Assembly: GCA_938743325.2 (NCBI GenBank)
Contig: OW568877.1
Coordinates: 1-64,000 of the forward strand
Length of the DNA stretch: 64,000 bases
Reading direction: 5' to 3'
Source of the DNA: Pycnococcus provasolii
Taxonomy: Eukaryota; Chlorophyta; Pseudoscourfieldiophyceae; Pseudoscourfieldiales; Pycnococcaceae
The notes below the pieces were generated by a model that was not told where the DNA came from, searched no databases, and was given only the letters and a program-made list of their open reading frames with translations. This document shows, one piece after another, positions 17,635-26,935 of this stretch. Within the stretch, counting starts at the first letter, position 1, and the number at the start of each line of letters is the position of its first letter. Made by a program: the position numbers and the translations under genes.

Positions 17635-18658
17635 AGTTGGTTGGGTAATCCCCGGCACCCGGGGGGGGAAAAGATTGAAAGAACCGGAGGAAGGAAACCT
17701 GAGGTGGAGGGACTTGTGGCCCCTTGGGAGGGAGGGGAGGGACGAGCGGCGACGGTTGCTTTCGTTTTCGGTTTCAAGAGTACCACCTTCGTAGTCTATG
17801 TACTGTACTGTACCTGTCGCATCCCTTTCGGCCTTTCTCGCATCCCTTGCCGATTCGTCGCTTCGTCGTCGCCATTTATGAGGAGAAGATTTCGGAGAAT
17901 TTTCCACGTACTGTACGTGGGCCCTAGAAAAGAGATAGGTAAAGATGATTACCGTAGTACTACCATCTCATTTGCTCTCATTGGCGCAGTCGATGGTACT
18001 TCTATACCGCAAGAATAGGAAACGCAAAGACCGGTTGGTTTCGTTCAGGTGTGCAGGTGGTTCGCTTGGGTTGTGCCCATGATTTCCTCCCATAAAGGTA
18101 TCTTACATCTTTTTCGCAGATATTCTCAAATTACCACGGTACTTATGGCTGGTTCTCGTGGGATTTCCTTTAGAGATAGTCTACGATAGTCTAGTTTGTA
18201 GTCTATTGTGTGCGCACGCTAATCGTAGGAAAGAACGCAGGGCAAAGAAAAGAACGCAGGGAAAGAAAAGGCGGGCAGGGAGAAACAGGGCAGCGTGCCT
18301 AACCCAACCCTAACCCCTACTTACATAAAGGGGAAGAAGAGAAGCAGAAGAGAGGCAGAATGTCGAGGAGATTTTGGGGATACCGGTCCAAGAGTCCGAG
18401 AGGATCAGGGAGAGAGAGAAATGGACGCCGAAACCGGTATCCCCTCCGAAATCTCGGCCTTTGTGTTCGGAGAAGGAGGAAGGAGGAAGGAGGAAGGAGG
18501 AGGGAGCCGTGCAGTCGTTGCAGCTCCATCTCGAGAGATCTTTCGCGGGATCTATCTTATCGCCTACTGTATGGGTCCCTCCCCTTGTTACTTAGTTCAG
18601 CCTTCCCCCTGGGCCTTCCGTCATTTCCCCCCCGACCGACTCTTTCCGTAGTAGTATC
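17635..18658. other. Divergent intergenic region between PYC and LHC genes
   Basis: This kilobase holds the 5' regions of both genes. It contains the ACGT palindrome described separately, a tagtctacgatagtctagtt repeat near 18175-18205, a telomere-like cctaacccaaccctaacccc motif at 18297-18316 and a purine-rich tract at about 18470-18500. No convincing coding sequence was found; overlapping open frames here are compositional. Confidence 0.5.
17904..17920. promoter_or_regulatory. CCACGTAC/GTACGTGG palindrome
   Basis: Eight-base arms surround a single central T. Each arm holds an ACGT core of the kind bound by plant and algal bZIP factors (G-box related). It lies 270 bp upstream of PYC and about 740 bp upstream of the LHC gene, so it could serve either. 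This is inference from sequence only. Confidence 0.4.
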
Positions 18659-19363
18659 ATGTCCGGATCCGCGCTCTCCACCGCCATGCGCCGCACCAAG
18701 GCTGGCGGACCCGCCAAGAACGCCAAGCTGCCCTCCTCGCAGCTCAGGGTGTCCAAGTTCGGAAAGCTCGCGCCCGCCGACCTCTACCCCGAGTGGGGCG
18801 CCTACCCGGGAAACGGGGAGTCGCCCATCGTCCCGCTCTTCAACGACAAGAACGTCGAGCGTGAGATCATCCACGGACGCTGGGCCATGCTCGGAGTCAC
18901 GGGTGCGTGGGCGGCGGAGAACGGAACGGGCGTGCCGTGGTTCAAGGCGGGAGAGCTCTGCACGCCGGACGAGTGCACGAACTTCCTCTTCCCAGGCGCC
19001 GTTGCGCCGCTCGCCCCGGAGGGAAGCGGATTCCCATCCTTCTGGAACGTCGTCTTCATCGAGGTGTTCCTCGTCGGATCGGCGGAGTGCTACCGAACGG
19101 GACTCTACGAGAACCCATTCCCGGAGCTTGAGCTCGACGTGAACCCCGGCGGACGCTTCGACCCGCTCGGATTCGCCGACGCCGGCGATCTCGAGGAGCT
19201 CAAGGTGAAGGAGCTCAAGCACTGCCGCCTTGCGATGCTCGCGTGGCTCGGACTTCTCACGCAGGCGATTGCCACGAAGGAGGGACCGATTGCCAACTGG
19301 GCTGAGCACGTTGCCGACCCGGTGCACAACAACATGATCATTCAGGCCAAAAACTTCGCGTAA
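18659..19363 (+). CDS. Chlorophyll a/b-binding light-harvesting protein (LHC superfamily)
   Basis: The 234-residue protein starts at ATG 18659. Helix B motif EREIIHGRWAMLG (about residues 67-79) and helix A motif KVKELKHCRLAMLAW (about 183-197) carry the conserved Glu/Arg ion-pair residues that bind chlorophyll and cross-brace LHC proteins. The C-terminus ATKEGPIANWAEHVADP is the usual lumenal end. The short basic N-terminus should act as a plastid transit peptide. Subfamily is uncertain: length and the VNPGGRFDPLGF segment suggest a photosystem I Lhca-type antenna. At the chlorophyll a612 position the usual Asn-Gly is His-Cys. C-rich third positions suggest high expression. It acts in the thylakoid membrane. 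Confidence 0.9.
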   Translation: MSGSALSTAMRRTKAGGPAKNAKLPSSQLRVSKFGKLAPADLYPEWGAYPGNGESPIVPLFNDKNVEREIIHGRWAMLGVTGAWAAENGTGVPWFKAGELCTPDECTNFLFPGAVAPLAPEGSGFPSFWNVVFIEVFLVGSAECYRTGLYENPFPELELDVNPGGRFDPLGFADAGDLEELKVKELKHCRLAMLAWLGLLTQAIATKEGPIANWAEHVADPVHNNMIIQAKNFA

Positions 19364-19550
19364 GTATAGCAATGCACGAAGGGACATATCTCCCGTCAAT
19401 TTGAGTAAAAAAGAGAAAATGTCTTTTCTGTTTTTGTGTTGAACCGAATCAAAGAGAGATTTTTGGAGTCACGTAAAATAAGGTACAGTTCATGGTCAAT
19501 ATGTTACTTTTTTAGGGGCCGCGAGAAAAAATGCACGAAACTTCTCCCAC

Positions 19551-20372
19551 CTACCGCCGCAATTTCGACGACAACGGCGGCGACGACGACGGCTTAAATA
19601 AAGACGCTGCGGCTCGTTCGCTTGCAAGTTTTCCCAGTCGGTCGCACTCCGGGCACGCAGCTGGCTCCAACGCTGCTACCACAGGGTGCTCGCCGTCACA
19701 GGGAAGTGGGTAGACGTCGCCACAGGCGGTGCGCTTGACAAAGTGGCCATTCTTGTCATAGACACACATTTTCAAGTACACCTTGCACTCAGACGCAAAG
19801 AAGGCCCAAGGTGGAGGTGGAGGTGCTTTTGGCACACCGCTGTCGTCGTCGTCCACCTCGTCGTGCTTCTTGCGACTCATGTCGAAGAGCTCGCAGCCAA
19901 AACGCTTCCTGAAGTGCTTCATGTGATGCGGACAAGGAAATCCTAACACGTCGCCCTTCTCGTTCTTTCCGATGAACGACGCGCCGAGTTCCACAGCCCT
20001 GCGCTTCGCCTCGGAACGGCGTGCTGTCTCCACAGCCTCGTGTGCTTCCACCTGGTGCTTCGTGACGCGTACCGCGAGTCCCGACATGTCTGTGTCTGCA
20101 ACTTTCATGTGCTGCGGTGGTGGACTCGGTGGAGTGTAAGGTGGAAACGGAGGTTTGGGAGGCAGCCTCGCTGGTGGTGCATACTTGAGCTCTCCACGCA
20201 GACGCTCGTTAGCAGCTCTCACGTGAATCGGCCACGACGACACAGAAATGTCGTGTGTGGTATCGCCGGCGACGACGACGACAGAAGACACGAAGCCACA
20301 ACACAAGCACAAGCACAAGCACAAGCACGCATGCACAAGACGACAGAAGACGGCTCGCATCGTCGAGCACAT
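19551..20372 (-). CDS. Secreted or signal-anchored protein, family unknown
   Basis: I do not recognise this protein. From ATG 20372 (or 20360) it has about 270 residues. It opens with MRAVFCRLVHACLCLCLCLC, a cysteine/leucine-rich hydrophobic segment fitting a signal peptide; the CLCL run comes from a GCACAA-type DNA repeat. A proline-rich spacer (about residues 65-85) is followed by a Cys/His segment (GFPCPHHMKHFRKRFGCELF), an acidic patch, a PPPPPWAFF stretch, then YLKMCVYDKNGHFVKRTACG and PACPECDRLGK. Paired cysteines suggest a small disulphide-rich extracellular domain. Its upstream region runs into the TTAGGG tract. Confidence in it being a gene is moderate because composition is skewed. 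Confidence 0.55.
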   Translation of the reverse strand: MCSTMRAVFCRLVHACLCLCLCLCCGFVSSVVVVAGDTTHDISVSSWPIHVRAANERLRGELKYAPPARLPPKPPFPPYTPPSPPPQHMKVADTDMSGLAVRVTKHQVEAHEAVETARRSEAKRRAVELGASFIGKNEKGDVLGFPCPHHMKHFRKRFGCELFDMSRKKHDEVDDDDSGVPKAPPPPPWAFFASECKVYLKMCVYDKNGHFVKRTACGDVYPLPCDGEHPVVAALEPAACPECDRLGKLASERAAASLFKPSSSPPLSSKLRR

Positions 20373-20496
20373 GCTAAGGTTAGTTATGTATACGCGTGTG
20401 TACTGTCCGCGACGGCGGCGACGCAAGGCAACAAGGCGACGCGTGAAGGTGAGAGGAGTTGTTTGGAGACCAAGGGCAAGTTTCGGGCACTGTTGG

Positions 20497-20542
20497 TTGG
20501 GTTAGGGTTAGGGTTAGGGTTAGGGTTAGGGTTAGGGTTAGG
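20497..20542. repeat. Interstitial TTAGGG tract
   Basis: About seven perfect TTAGGG units lie on the plus strand. The tract is immediately followed by a truncated dioxygenase reading frame, which stays open through the repeat. Orientation is opposite to the tract at 962. Confidence 0.9.
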
Positions 20543-20543
20543 C

Positions 20544-20771
20544 CCCGCCCTGCTTTCCGGGTGGGCACTGGCTGGGCCGACGTGGTTCGAGCTTTCCGCC
20601 GGAGACGTCATTTTGATGGATCCTCACACGTGGCACTGCGGCGGGGCCAACACCTCGGAGCACAGGCGGACGCTCCTCAGCTGGTCGTTTGAAGAAGCGC
20701 CCACGCCAGGTGGCGTGGGCGGCGACACAGGAAACGAGCTGCGACTCGGCGACTTGTTGCCCGATCGGTGA
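20544..20771 (+). pseudogene. Phytanoyl-CoA dioxygenase-like C-terminal fragment
   Basis: About 75 residues resemble the end of PhyH-type Fe(II)/2-oxoglutarate dioxygenases: LSAGDVILMDPHTWHCGGAN followed by an RR pair. In the family, the His is the distal iron ligand and the downstream Arg binds 2-oxoglutarate. The N-terminal two-thirds, including the HxD pair, is not present upstream, where the sequence is the TTAGGG tract and the 5' region of an opposing gene. I therefore call it a truncated remnant; a real exon with a distant upstream partner is possible but unsupported. Confidence 0.55.
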
Positions 20772-20896
20772 CAGGGGCCGTGTCCCAGCCCATCGACACG
20801 AAGCACCGTGCGTCGTGCGCAGTGCGGTGATGGTCGACATGTGCGGTGATGGTTGTAACAGATTCCACGTATTGATCTTGGCGTGTTTCATTCCAC

Positions 20897-20935
<39 letters not shown>

Positions 20936-21407
20936 CGAAAAGGATATCGCAGTTGTTCAATTCAATCATCAATTCATCATTTCGTAGTATTATTACACAA
21001 ACATCATCATCAACAACAACAACAACAAGCGCGAGAAAATTCATGTCGTCACGCTCATCGTCGTCGTTAGAAGAAGTAGAAGAGCAGATTCATTCAAAGG
21101 TCGTCAGCAGAAAGCAGAGCCAGCGGATCATCATCCTTCTTGCTTCTACTCCTCTTTCACATCATTTTCGTCTCCGCCTTCTTCTTCGGCTCCTGCTGTT
21201 CCTGTGTTGACGCCATCCTCCTCGGCGCAAATAGGCGAAGCTTTCCACGACTCTGAAGCACTACAGTCTCGTCCACCTCCACATCTTCGTCCTCGTCCCC
21301 CTCTGCATCGTCGTCGTTGTCGTCGTCGTCTCCAACGTCGCCAACGCCGCCTCGATCCTTCCTGACCTCCCTGGCTTCGCCGTACTCGGCGAGCTTGTAT
21401 GCGAACG
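20772..21407. other. Intergenic region with AAC microsatellites and acidic open frame
   Basis: (AAC)n occurs at about 20899-20937 and 21012-21030. On the minus strand from about 21157 to 21400 an open frame encodes a strongly acidic stretch followed by KLRLFAPRRMA; it lies just past the stop of the zinc-finger gene in another frame. It may be 3' UTR; I cannot support it as a separate gene. Confidence 0.4.
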
Positions 21408-21755
21408 TCATGCAAGGCCATACCCCGCACAGTCCGGGCACTGCTCGAGGCACGTTCCCATGCAGCGCGTGCACGTCATGTCGCGTCCTTTCTTGTTCGC
21501 CGCCTGCACCTTCTTCTCCGCATCCGGCGGCCGTCCGCTCGCCTTTCCCTTGAGTTCTCCCGTTCCCGCGCACAGCACGCACTTCATGACGCCCTTGCCC
21601 CAGCACCTCGCGCACTTGCCTTGCGTGTTGTCAAACTGGCGCACCGCCTCGTGCACGTGCGCCTTGCACGCCTCGAGGTTCACGCCTAGGTCGACTTCTG
21701 TCTTCTGGAGGCACCGCAGCGTTTCGAGCATCATCGACTTGCACGACCACTCCAT
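21408..21755 (-). CDS. Small DnaJ-type zinc-finger protein (CXXCXGXG repeats)
   Basis: The 115-residue protein starts at ATG 21755. Four cysteine pairs occur: CARCWGKG, CVLCAGTG, CTRCMGT and CPDCAGYG, three of them fitting the CXXCXGXG zinc-binding motif of DnaJ cysteine-rich domains. No J domain is present. Stand-alone domains of this type in plants (BSD2, LQY1, PSA2 and relatives) act as plastid chaperones or disulphide isomerases. No obvious transit peptide is visible, so location is unknown. An upstream exon or an extended C-terminus is possible. Confidence 0.6.
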   Translation of the reverse strand: MEWSCKSMMLETLRCLQKTEVDLGVNLEACKAHVHEAVRQFDNTQGKCARCWGKGVMKCVLCAGTGELKGKASGRPPDAEKKVQAANKKGRDMTCTRCMGTCLEQCPDCAGYGLA

Positions 21756-22267
21756 CGCAGACAAATCAAGAAGACAGCAGACAGCAGAAGTGGAAGGAAA
21801 TCAGGAAGGAAGGCCGGTGGAGAGGAGAATAAGTTCACTTAAGTTACCACCACACCACACGACACGACGACTGGAATGAAGAGGGAATGGAGGGACGAGA
21901 TGAAGGGGGGAGGGAGAATGTCAGAAAGTCAGGCATCAGGGGGAGGAGTCAAACAGCTTGAAGTCAAACCCCTAACTGAACTCCCTTAGCGTTCACCACA
22001 TGGACATAGGCCTGAGAGACGTTGGCGATGACCATGAAGATGCATGACGTCATGGCGAACGTCCGAGCCGTAATAACTCCCTCGCCCTCGCAGGAACTTC
22101 TCAGGACCACTGGACGAGTGTTGTGGCATCTGGGGGGAGGAAAGGAGTGTTCTGAAAAAGGGGAGTGGATAAACTCCCGTTTGTTTTCCTCTTCTCTCTC
22201 GTGGGATTTAATAAGCCCCACGTGCCCCCTTTTCTATTTTTGTTGCATTTATTTGGTGCACTATTCG
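21756..22267. other. Divergent intergenic region
   Basis: This separates the minus-strand zinc-finger gene from the plus-strand plastid membrane gene. It contains a purine-rich stretch (about 21880-21950) and a cccctaactgaactccct motif near 21969. A plus-strand open frame runs through it into the next gene but lacks a convincing ATG. No gene is seen. Confidence 0.5.
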
Positions 22268-22942
22268 ATGCTCGCTCGCTTTGTCACGCAAAACAGCAAC
22301 GCGGCTATGCACAACAGCGTGCATAGCGTACGCGCTCATGGGAGGCTCGCACCACCGACCCTGGTCTTGGGGCCCTCGACGCGACAACTGCGCAGGCATG
22401 ACGCGCCGATAGCGTACGCACAGAATGCCGGAGAAGCGCGCGCAAGACGAGGCGCGTGCTACGCCGCATCTGCAGACCCTTCCACGACGTCGACGTCGAC
22501 GTCGACGTCTTCACCCAACAACAGACCATCCATATTCGAACAAGTCAAAAACCAGGGCTTCGGGGGGGTGCTCGCTTATGGCGTCTTCAACACGCTCTAC
22601 TATGTGTCAGCATTCACCGTCGCCATCGTCGCGAGCGCAAAAACGGGTGCGCTTGGAGTGGGTGCAAAGGCGGGTGGCAGCGTCGTGTTCGCGAAGCTGT
22701 CCGCACTACTCGTGACGGTGTGGGCAGGAAGTCAGGTGACGAAGCTACCTCGTGCCATGGCGGCACTCGCCTGCGCGCCACTCGCCAACCGAACGCTCGA
22801 CTACGCCGCAGACCGCCTGCCTTCGTCGTGGACGTTGGCAAGGCGGCGCACCTGCGCATTCGCGGGAGTCGTCGTGCTGTGCTGGGCGCTCTTCGCGGCT
22901 GTATTTGCCGCTGGATACCTCGCCGTCGCCACATCTGCGTGA
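22268..22942 (+). CDS. Conserved plastid membrane protein of unknown function
   Basis: From ATG 22268 the protein has 224 residues (a second ATG at 22304 is possible). The first 80 residues are a Ser/Arg/Ala-rich transit peptide. The mature part opens SIFEQVKNQGFGGVLAYGVF, a signature I associate with an uncharacterised plant and algal family with a QVKxQGFxGVLxYG start and a later WAGSQVTKLPRAMAALACAP block. Three hydrophobic segments (about residues 95-115, 125-150, 185-215) suggest a thylakoid or envelope protein. It is convergent with the next gene, 60 bp apart. Confidence 0.7.
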   Translation: MLARFVTQNSNAAMHNSVHSVRAHGRLAPPTLVLGPSTRQLRRHDAPIAYAQNAGEARARRGACYAASADPSTTSTSTSTSSPNNRPSIFEQVKNQGFGGVLAYGVFNTLYYVSAFTVAIVASAKTGALGVGAKAGGSVVFAKLSALLVTVWAGSQVTKLPRAMAALACAPLANRTLDYAADRLPSSWTLARRRTCAFAGVVVLCWALFAAVFAAGYLAVATSA

Positions 22943-23002
22943 AGAAGTGGTTTTGTTGTTTGTTTGTTTGTTTTTTCACACATTTTTTTTTTGTCATTTT
23001 TC

Positions 23003-23488
23003 TTACTCTATTTCTATGGCGATTCCGTCGTCTTCGTCGTCGCCACCGTCGCTTGTCTTGTTTGTTTCCGCGGTATTTCTTGTAGACGCGGACGATCCGC
23101 TCCCCGCTGTTGGCGGCACGACGCCCGCCGCCTTTGACGTGCGTTCCACCCACCCCGCGAGCGGGTCATCTTTGACGTCCAGCCTGAGCAGTCCCGCAAA
23201 GAGCCCACCCATGAATGCGACAGGTTCTCGCGCCGCTTTCTTCATGATGGGGTCGTCGAGCGCGTTTGCGATGGCTTCGAGCGGGTTCTCCTGTGTTCCT
23301 CCCGCGTTGTCGTCCCCTCCCCCTGGTGTGTTGGGCGACTGTGCCGGCACCGCCACTACCCTTGCACAACTTCGCATGCTGCGAATGCGAAGTTGACTGC
23401 ATCGCTTACCATGATGAATGAGGCGGGTGGAACACGAACACGGCGACCGAGAGGCGGAGGCTCGTGACGAGAGACCGAGGGCGGGCAT
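23003..23488 (-). CDS. UPF0426-like plastid protein
   Basis: The 161-residue protein starts at ATG 23488. A basic Ser/Arg N-terminus of about 50 residues is a plausible transit peptide. The conserved core (about residues 68-125) reads NPLEAIANALDDPIMKKAA, then EPVAFMGGLFAGLLRLD and DPLAGWVERT, matching the pattern of the UPF0426 family (plastid-located in plants, function unknown). The acidic C-terminus ends DDGIAIEIE. It is divergent from CLP1 with about 256 bp between start codons. Confidence 0.75.
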   Translation of the reverse strand: MPALGLSSRASASRSPCSCSTRLIHHGKRCSQLRIRSMRSCARVVAVPAQSPNTPGGGDDNAGGTQENPLEAIANALDDPIMKKAAREPVAFMGGLFAGLLRLDVKDDPLAGWVERTSKAAGVVPPTAGSGSSASTRNTAETNKTSDGGDDEDDGIAIEIE

Positions 23489-23744
23489 GGTGATTCGCGG
23501 GGAGAGATGACGGACTGACTGGGCCGAGGGGGGAGGAGGAGGGGAATTGTGGTCGGAAACAAACCCCTAACTAAAGAATTTACAATTCGGGGTTAGGTTT
23601 CCCCCCTGCCCTGGCTGCCTGGGGCTCATCAGCCTTTCAGGTGGGGTTCTCCTCTCCGTCTATAACTCCCTCCGTCTCAGCCGCCAGGCGAAACGATTTG
23701 GTTTTTGTCGCGTGCGTGCGTGCGTGCGTGCCTTCTTGATTCAG

Positions 23745-25103
23745 ATGGCGCCTTCTTCAGACGCCGCTGCAGATGGTGAGCCAAGTGGGGACGTTATGAC
23801 GTACCACCTCAAGGCGGAGCACGAACTCAGAATAGAGGTCGACTTCGACAGACAAGTCACCGTCAAGCTGCTGTCGGGAGACGCGGAGATCTTCGGGTGC
23901 GAAATGCCCAAAGGGGGCGCAAAAACACTCTCGGGAGTCAAGTGCGCCATCTTCACCTGGCACGCGGCGCAGATACAAATCGTAGGCAAGCCAGACGCGT
24001 GCTACGAGGCGGAGGCGTCCGCGGCAATGAGAAGCTACCTCAACCTACACACCGCGCTCGAGGAACGGCGAAAAGCCGCTGTCACCACCACGTCGCCGAC
24101 GACGAAAGGACCTCGCGTGCTCGTCGTCGGAAACACGGACGCGGGAAAGTCAACCGTGTGCAAAATATTGTGCAGCTACGCATGCCGCGCGGACGCAATG
24201 CACGGCGGCGTCGCTGCCGCCGCGGGGCACGACCACTGGGTGCCCGTGTTCGTCGACCTCGACGTCGGTCAGAACTCCGTCACGCCGCCGGGAACGATAT
24301 GCGCGGTTCCCGTCGACGCGCCCGTCGACCCCGTCGACGGATGGCCAGGCGAGGCGCCTCTCGTGTACTACTTTGGACACGCGTCGCCTGGAGAGAATGC
24401 GGCACACTACAAGGCGCTCGTCGAGTCGATGGCGCGTGTGCTTGCGCAGCGTGAGACGGACGACGTGCTCGCTCGCGCTGCAGGCTTGGTCGTCAACACC
24501 ATGGGCTGGACGGACGGGCTCGGGTACGACCTGCTGCTGCACGCCATCTCCGCGCTAAGCATTGATATTGTAGCGGTCATTGACCACGACAAGCTCACCG
24601 CGCAGCTCAAGGCTCACGTCGGCAGCCAGGGTGGTGACGTGCAGGTGGTGAAGCTGCCGAAGAGCGGGGGCGTCGTGACACGCGACACCAACTTTCGCAA
24701 GCGTGCACGCGACCGCATGATACGGTCGTACTTCTACGGAAGTCGCAGCGAGCTCAACCCGTGCGCATCGGCGATCGACGCGTCTTCGTTCAAGGTGTTC
24801 CGAGTCGGTGGTGGCGCGCGCGCACCGAACACAGCGCTGCCTCTTGGCGCCACAAGTCGGATGGACCCGCTGCGTGTTGCGCCGCTGCCGATGACACGCG
24901 ATCTCGAGAGGTGCGTGCTCGGCGTGCTTCACGGCGACAACGCCGCGCTTGGCGACGCAGATGTTCTGAGCAAGCCGTGCGCGGGCATCGTGTGCGTGAC
25001 TGAGGTGGACGCCTCGCGTGGCAAGGTGCACATCCTGCAGCCAAGTCCGGGATCGCTGCCGTCAAAGCTGTTGTTGAGCGGCACGATGCGTTGGAACGAC
25101 TAA
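23745..25103 (+). CDS. CLP1: CLP1-like pre-mRNA/tRNA processing factor
   Basis: The 452-residue protein starts at ATG 23745. CLP1 is a subunit of cleavage factor II in mRNA 3'-end formation and, in some eukaryotes, a 5'-OH polynucleotide kinase of the tRNA splicing complex. The N-terminal beta domain is seen as EHELRIEVDFDRQVTVKLL. The Walker A motif is VGNTDAGKST (about residue 128) where the family usually has GPTDVGKST; the Thr-for-Pro and Ala-for-Val changes keep the GxxxxGKST frame. VFVDLDVGQNSVTPPGTI is the Walker B region. The C-terminal domain ends LLSGTMRWND. Length is normal and no intron is present. Confidence 0.9.
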   Translation: MAPSSDAAADGEPSGDVMTYHLKAEHELRIEVDFDRQVTVKLLSGDAEIFGCEMPKGGAKTLSGVKCAIFTWHAAQIQIVGKPDACYEAEASAAMRSYLNLHTALEERRKAAVTTTSPTTKGPRVLVVGNTDAGKSTVCKILCSYACRADAMHGGVAAAAGHDHWVPVFVDLDVGQNSVTPPGTICAVPVDAPVDPVDGWPGEAPLVYYFGHASPGENAAHYKALVESMARVLAQRETDDVLARAAGLVVNTMGWTDGLGYDLLLHAISALSIDIVAVIDHDKLTAQLKAHVGSQGGDVQVVKLPKSGGVVTRDTNFRKRARDRMIRSYFYGSRSELNPCASAIDASSFKVFRVGGGARAPNTALPLGATSRMDPLRVAPLPMTRDLERCVLGVLHGDNAALGDADVLSKPCAGIVCVTEVDASRGKVHILQPSPGSLPSKLLLSGTMRWND

Positions 25104-25258
25104 AATTCCAAATCTTGCTGTCACAATGTCTCTTTTTTTTGTTTTGTTTTTCAGTTTCACTTCTACACAACACAAATTAGTCTTGTCTTTGTCGTCGTCG
25201 TCGTCGTCGTCATCTCTGTCAAAAAAAAATTAGAATCGTCGCTTTTTCCACCTGCACG

Positions 25259-26935
25259 TCAAGCCTGCACGTCAAGATGCTTCATGAGCATCTCGTACAG
25301 GCGTTCCGCCTCGTTGTGACGTCCATCCTCCGCAGCAGCCTCAAGCGCCACAAGCAAGCTCTGGCTCCGGTCGCTCATGAGCACGTGATCAAGCTCGTCG
25401 CGGATTTGGGCAGCATCCTCGTACCGTTCCTCAGCTGTCGCAACATCCATGCGCAGCTGCAGCTCCGCCGTTCGGTCCTTCAGCCTCGCCTTGGCGCGTT
25501 TAATGTTCACGCGCAGCTGTGGCGGCGGCGACGGCGTCACGGACACGTTTCCATGCTGCTGCCTCGTAACGGCTGCGTGGCTGTGCATGTTTCCGTTACG
25601 GATGCCCTTCGAGTGGCACGACGCCGACGACTCGGCACTCTTCGCCGCCCTCTCGTCCTCAGCCTGCACGTCGACGCCGTGCATCGACATGAGATTATTG
25701 TGCACGTACACATTCGTGCACTGTGCTCGAAGCGCTATGTTGAGCGCGTCGCTGGGACGCGCGTCGACGTGCGCTTCGACGTCGCTGCCGGCGAGGCGGT
25801 AGTAGACGCGCGCGTGGTATGTCGATCGTGCGTCGAGATCGTGAACGAGCACTTTTGTGACGGTCGCCTGCATAGCGATGAGCGACGCGATCATGAATTC
25901 GTACACGGAGGGACGCCCGTGAATCGCCTGCGGGATGGGCACGCCATCCGCATTTGTTTGTGGCGGTGACGCGAGCGCGTTGATGATGTGCTTCGCCGAC
26001 TCCTCCGCGATGATCATCTTAAGCGCGCGTCCGACGTGAGGCGCGTCGAGAGCCTTGAGCAGCACTGCGTACGGAGGCGGTTGGCCGGACGTCGTGGCGT
26101 CGGGCGGAGTCAGAGGGTTCACTGTACCGAAGTGGTAAGAGGGGGGGAAGGGGGAGGTTTTTTTGTGAGCCAGGCTGTTCTTCCTTCGAAAGTGCCCACC
26201 AGCTAGGTCCACCCCCCGGGTCAAAGAACAAAGGCAAATCCGGATCCCCTTGTGAGGTGCCAGGTGGAGGTTTCCCCACCAGAAAAAAACAGAAAAAAAA
26301 CAGGGGGCCGGGCGTTTTTCTCCAAGCGCGTCACTGATTTTCCGACGTTCCCTTCAACCCCCAACAGGAAACTTCCCCGCCCCCCGTCTGCTTCATGGCG
26401 CGCGCCTGCTTCCCAACCGCGAGGCACGTGTGCGTCAAGAGCGTCAAGAGGTCACCTCTTAGCAATGGCGCTCCGTGCCAGAGGCGCGCGCGAAAAGTCC
26501 CAGTGAAAAAGCACAAGTCCAATGCGCGTACGTACCTGTGTGCACGGCAGAACGCACGTAGTCCGTTTCCGTTCCGTTGTACCACCCTCCTTGGCTTTCT
26601 GCGTTGTCTCCACTGGCTGCGCGCGCCGTCAGTCCGTCCGCCCTATGAATTCTCGGCGTGTTGACGACCCATCGCGCGAGTGGTGTCTTATCGCGCCTAG
26701 AACCCGCCGAAACGGCTTGAGCGTATGCACATGGCCCACCCCCAGTTTGTGCTGCTGCTGCCGACGCAATAAGCGGTCGCCTTCCAAACTGCGTCCAAGA
26801 ACCATGCGAAGAACCTTTCCCTACAAGCAAAGACGAAGGTCCTTGAGACACACGAGAGACACGAGACACATGAGCCCGCTGACCGAGCGAAGATTGAGGA
26901 GAAGCCACAGGACAAGGAGCACCTCGGAGCATCAT
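25259..26935 (-). CDS. BBD-type bifunctional nuclease with UVR domain, plastid-targeted, two exons
   Basis: The model is complement(join(25259..26121,26536..26935)), 420 residues. Exon 1 (133 codons plus 1 nt from ATG 26935) encodes a transit peptide and the start of the mature protein. The donor is ACAG/GTACGT and the acceptor GTACAG/TG, giving a 414-nt intron in phase 1 and the join AVHT-VNPLTPPDA. Exon 2 holds the DUF151 nuclease core (ALKMIIAEESAKHI, RPSDALNIALR, about residues 165-290) and a UVR coiled segment near the end (LQLRMDVATAEERYEDAAQI). Plant BBD proteins have RNase and DNase activity and act in ABA and defence signalling. It is convergent with CLP1. Confidence 0.85.
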
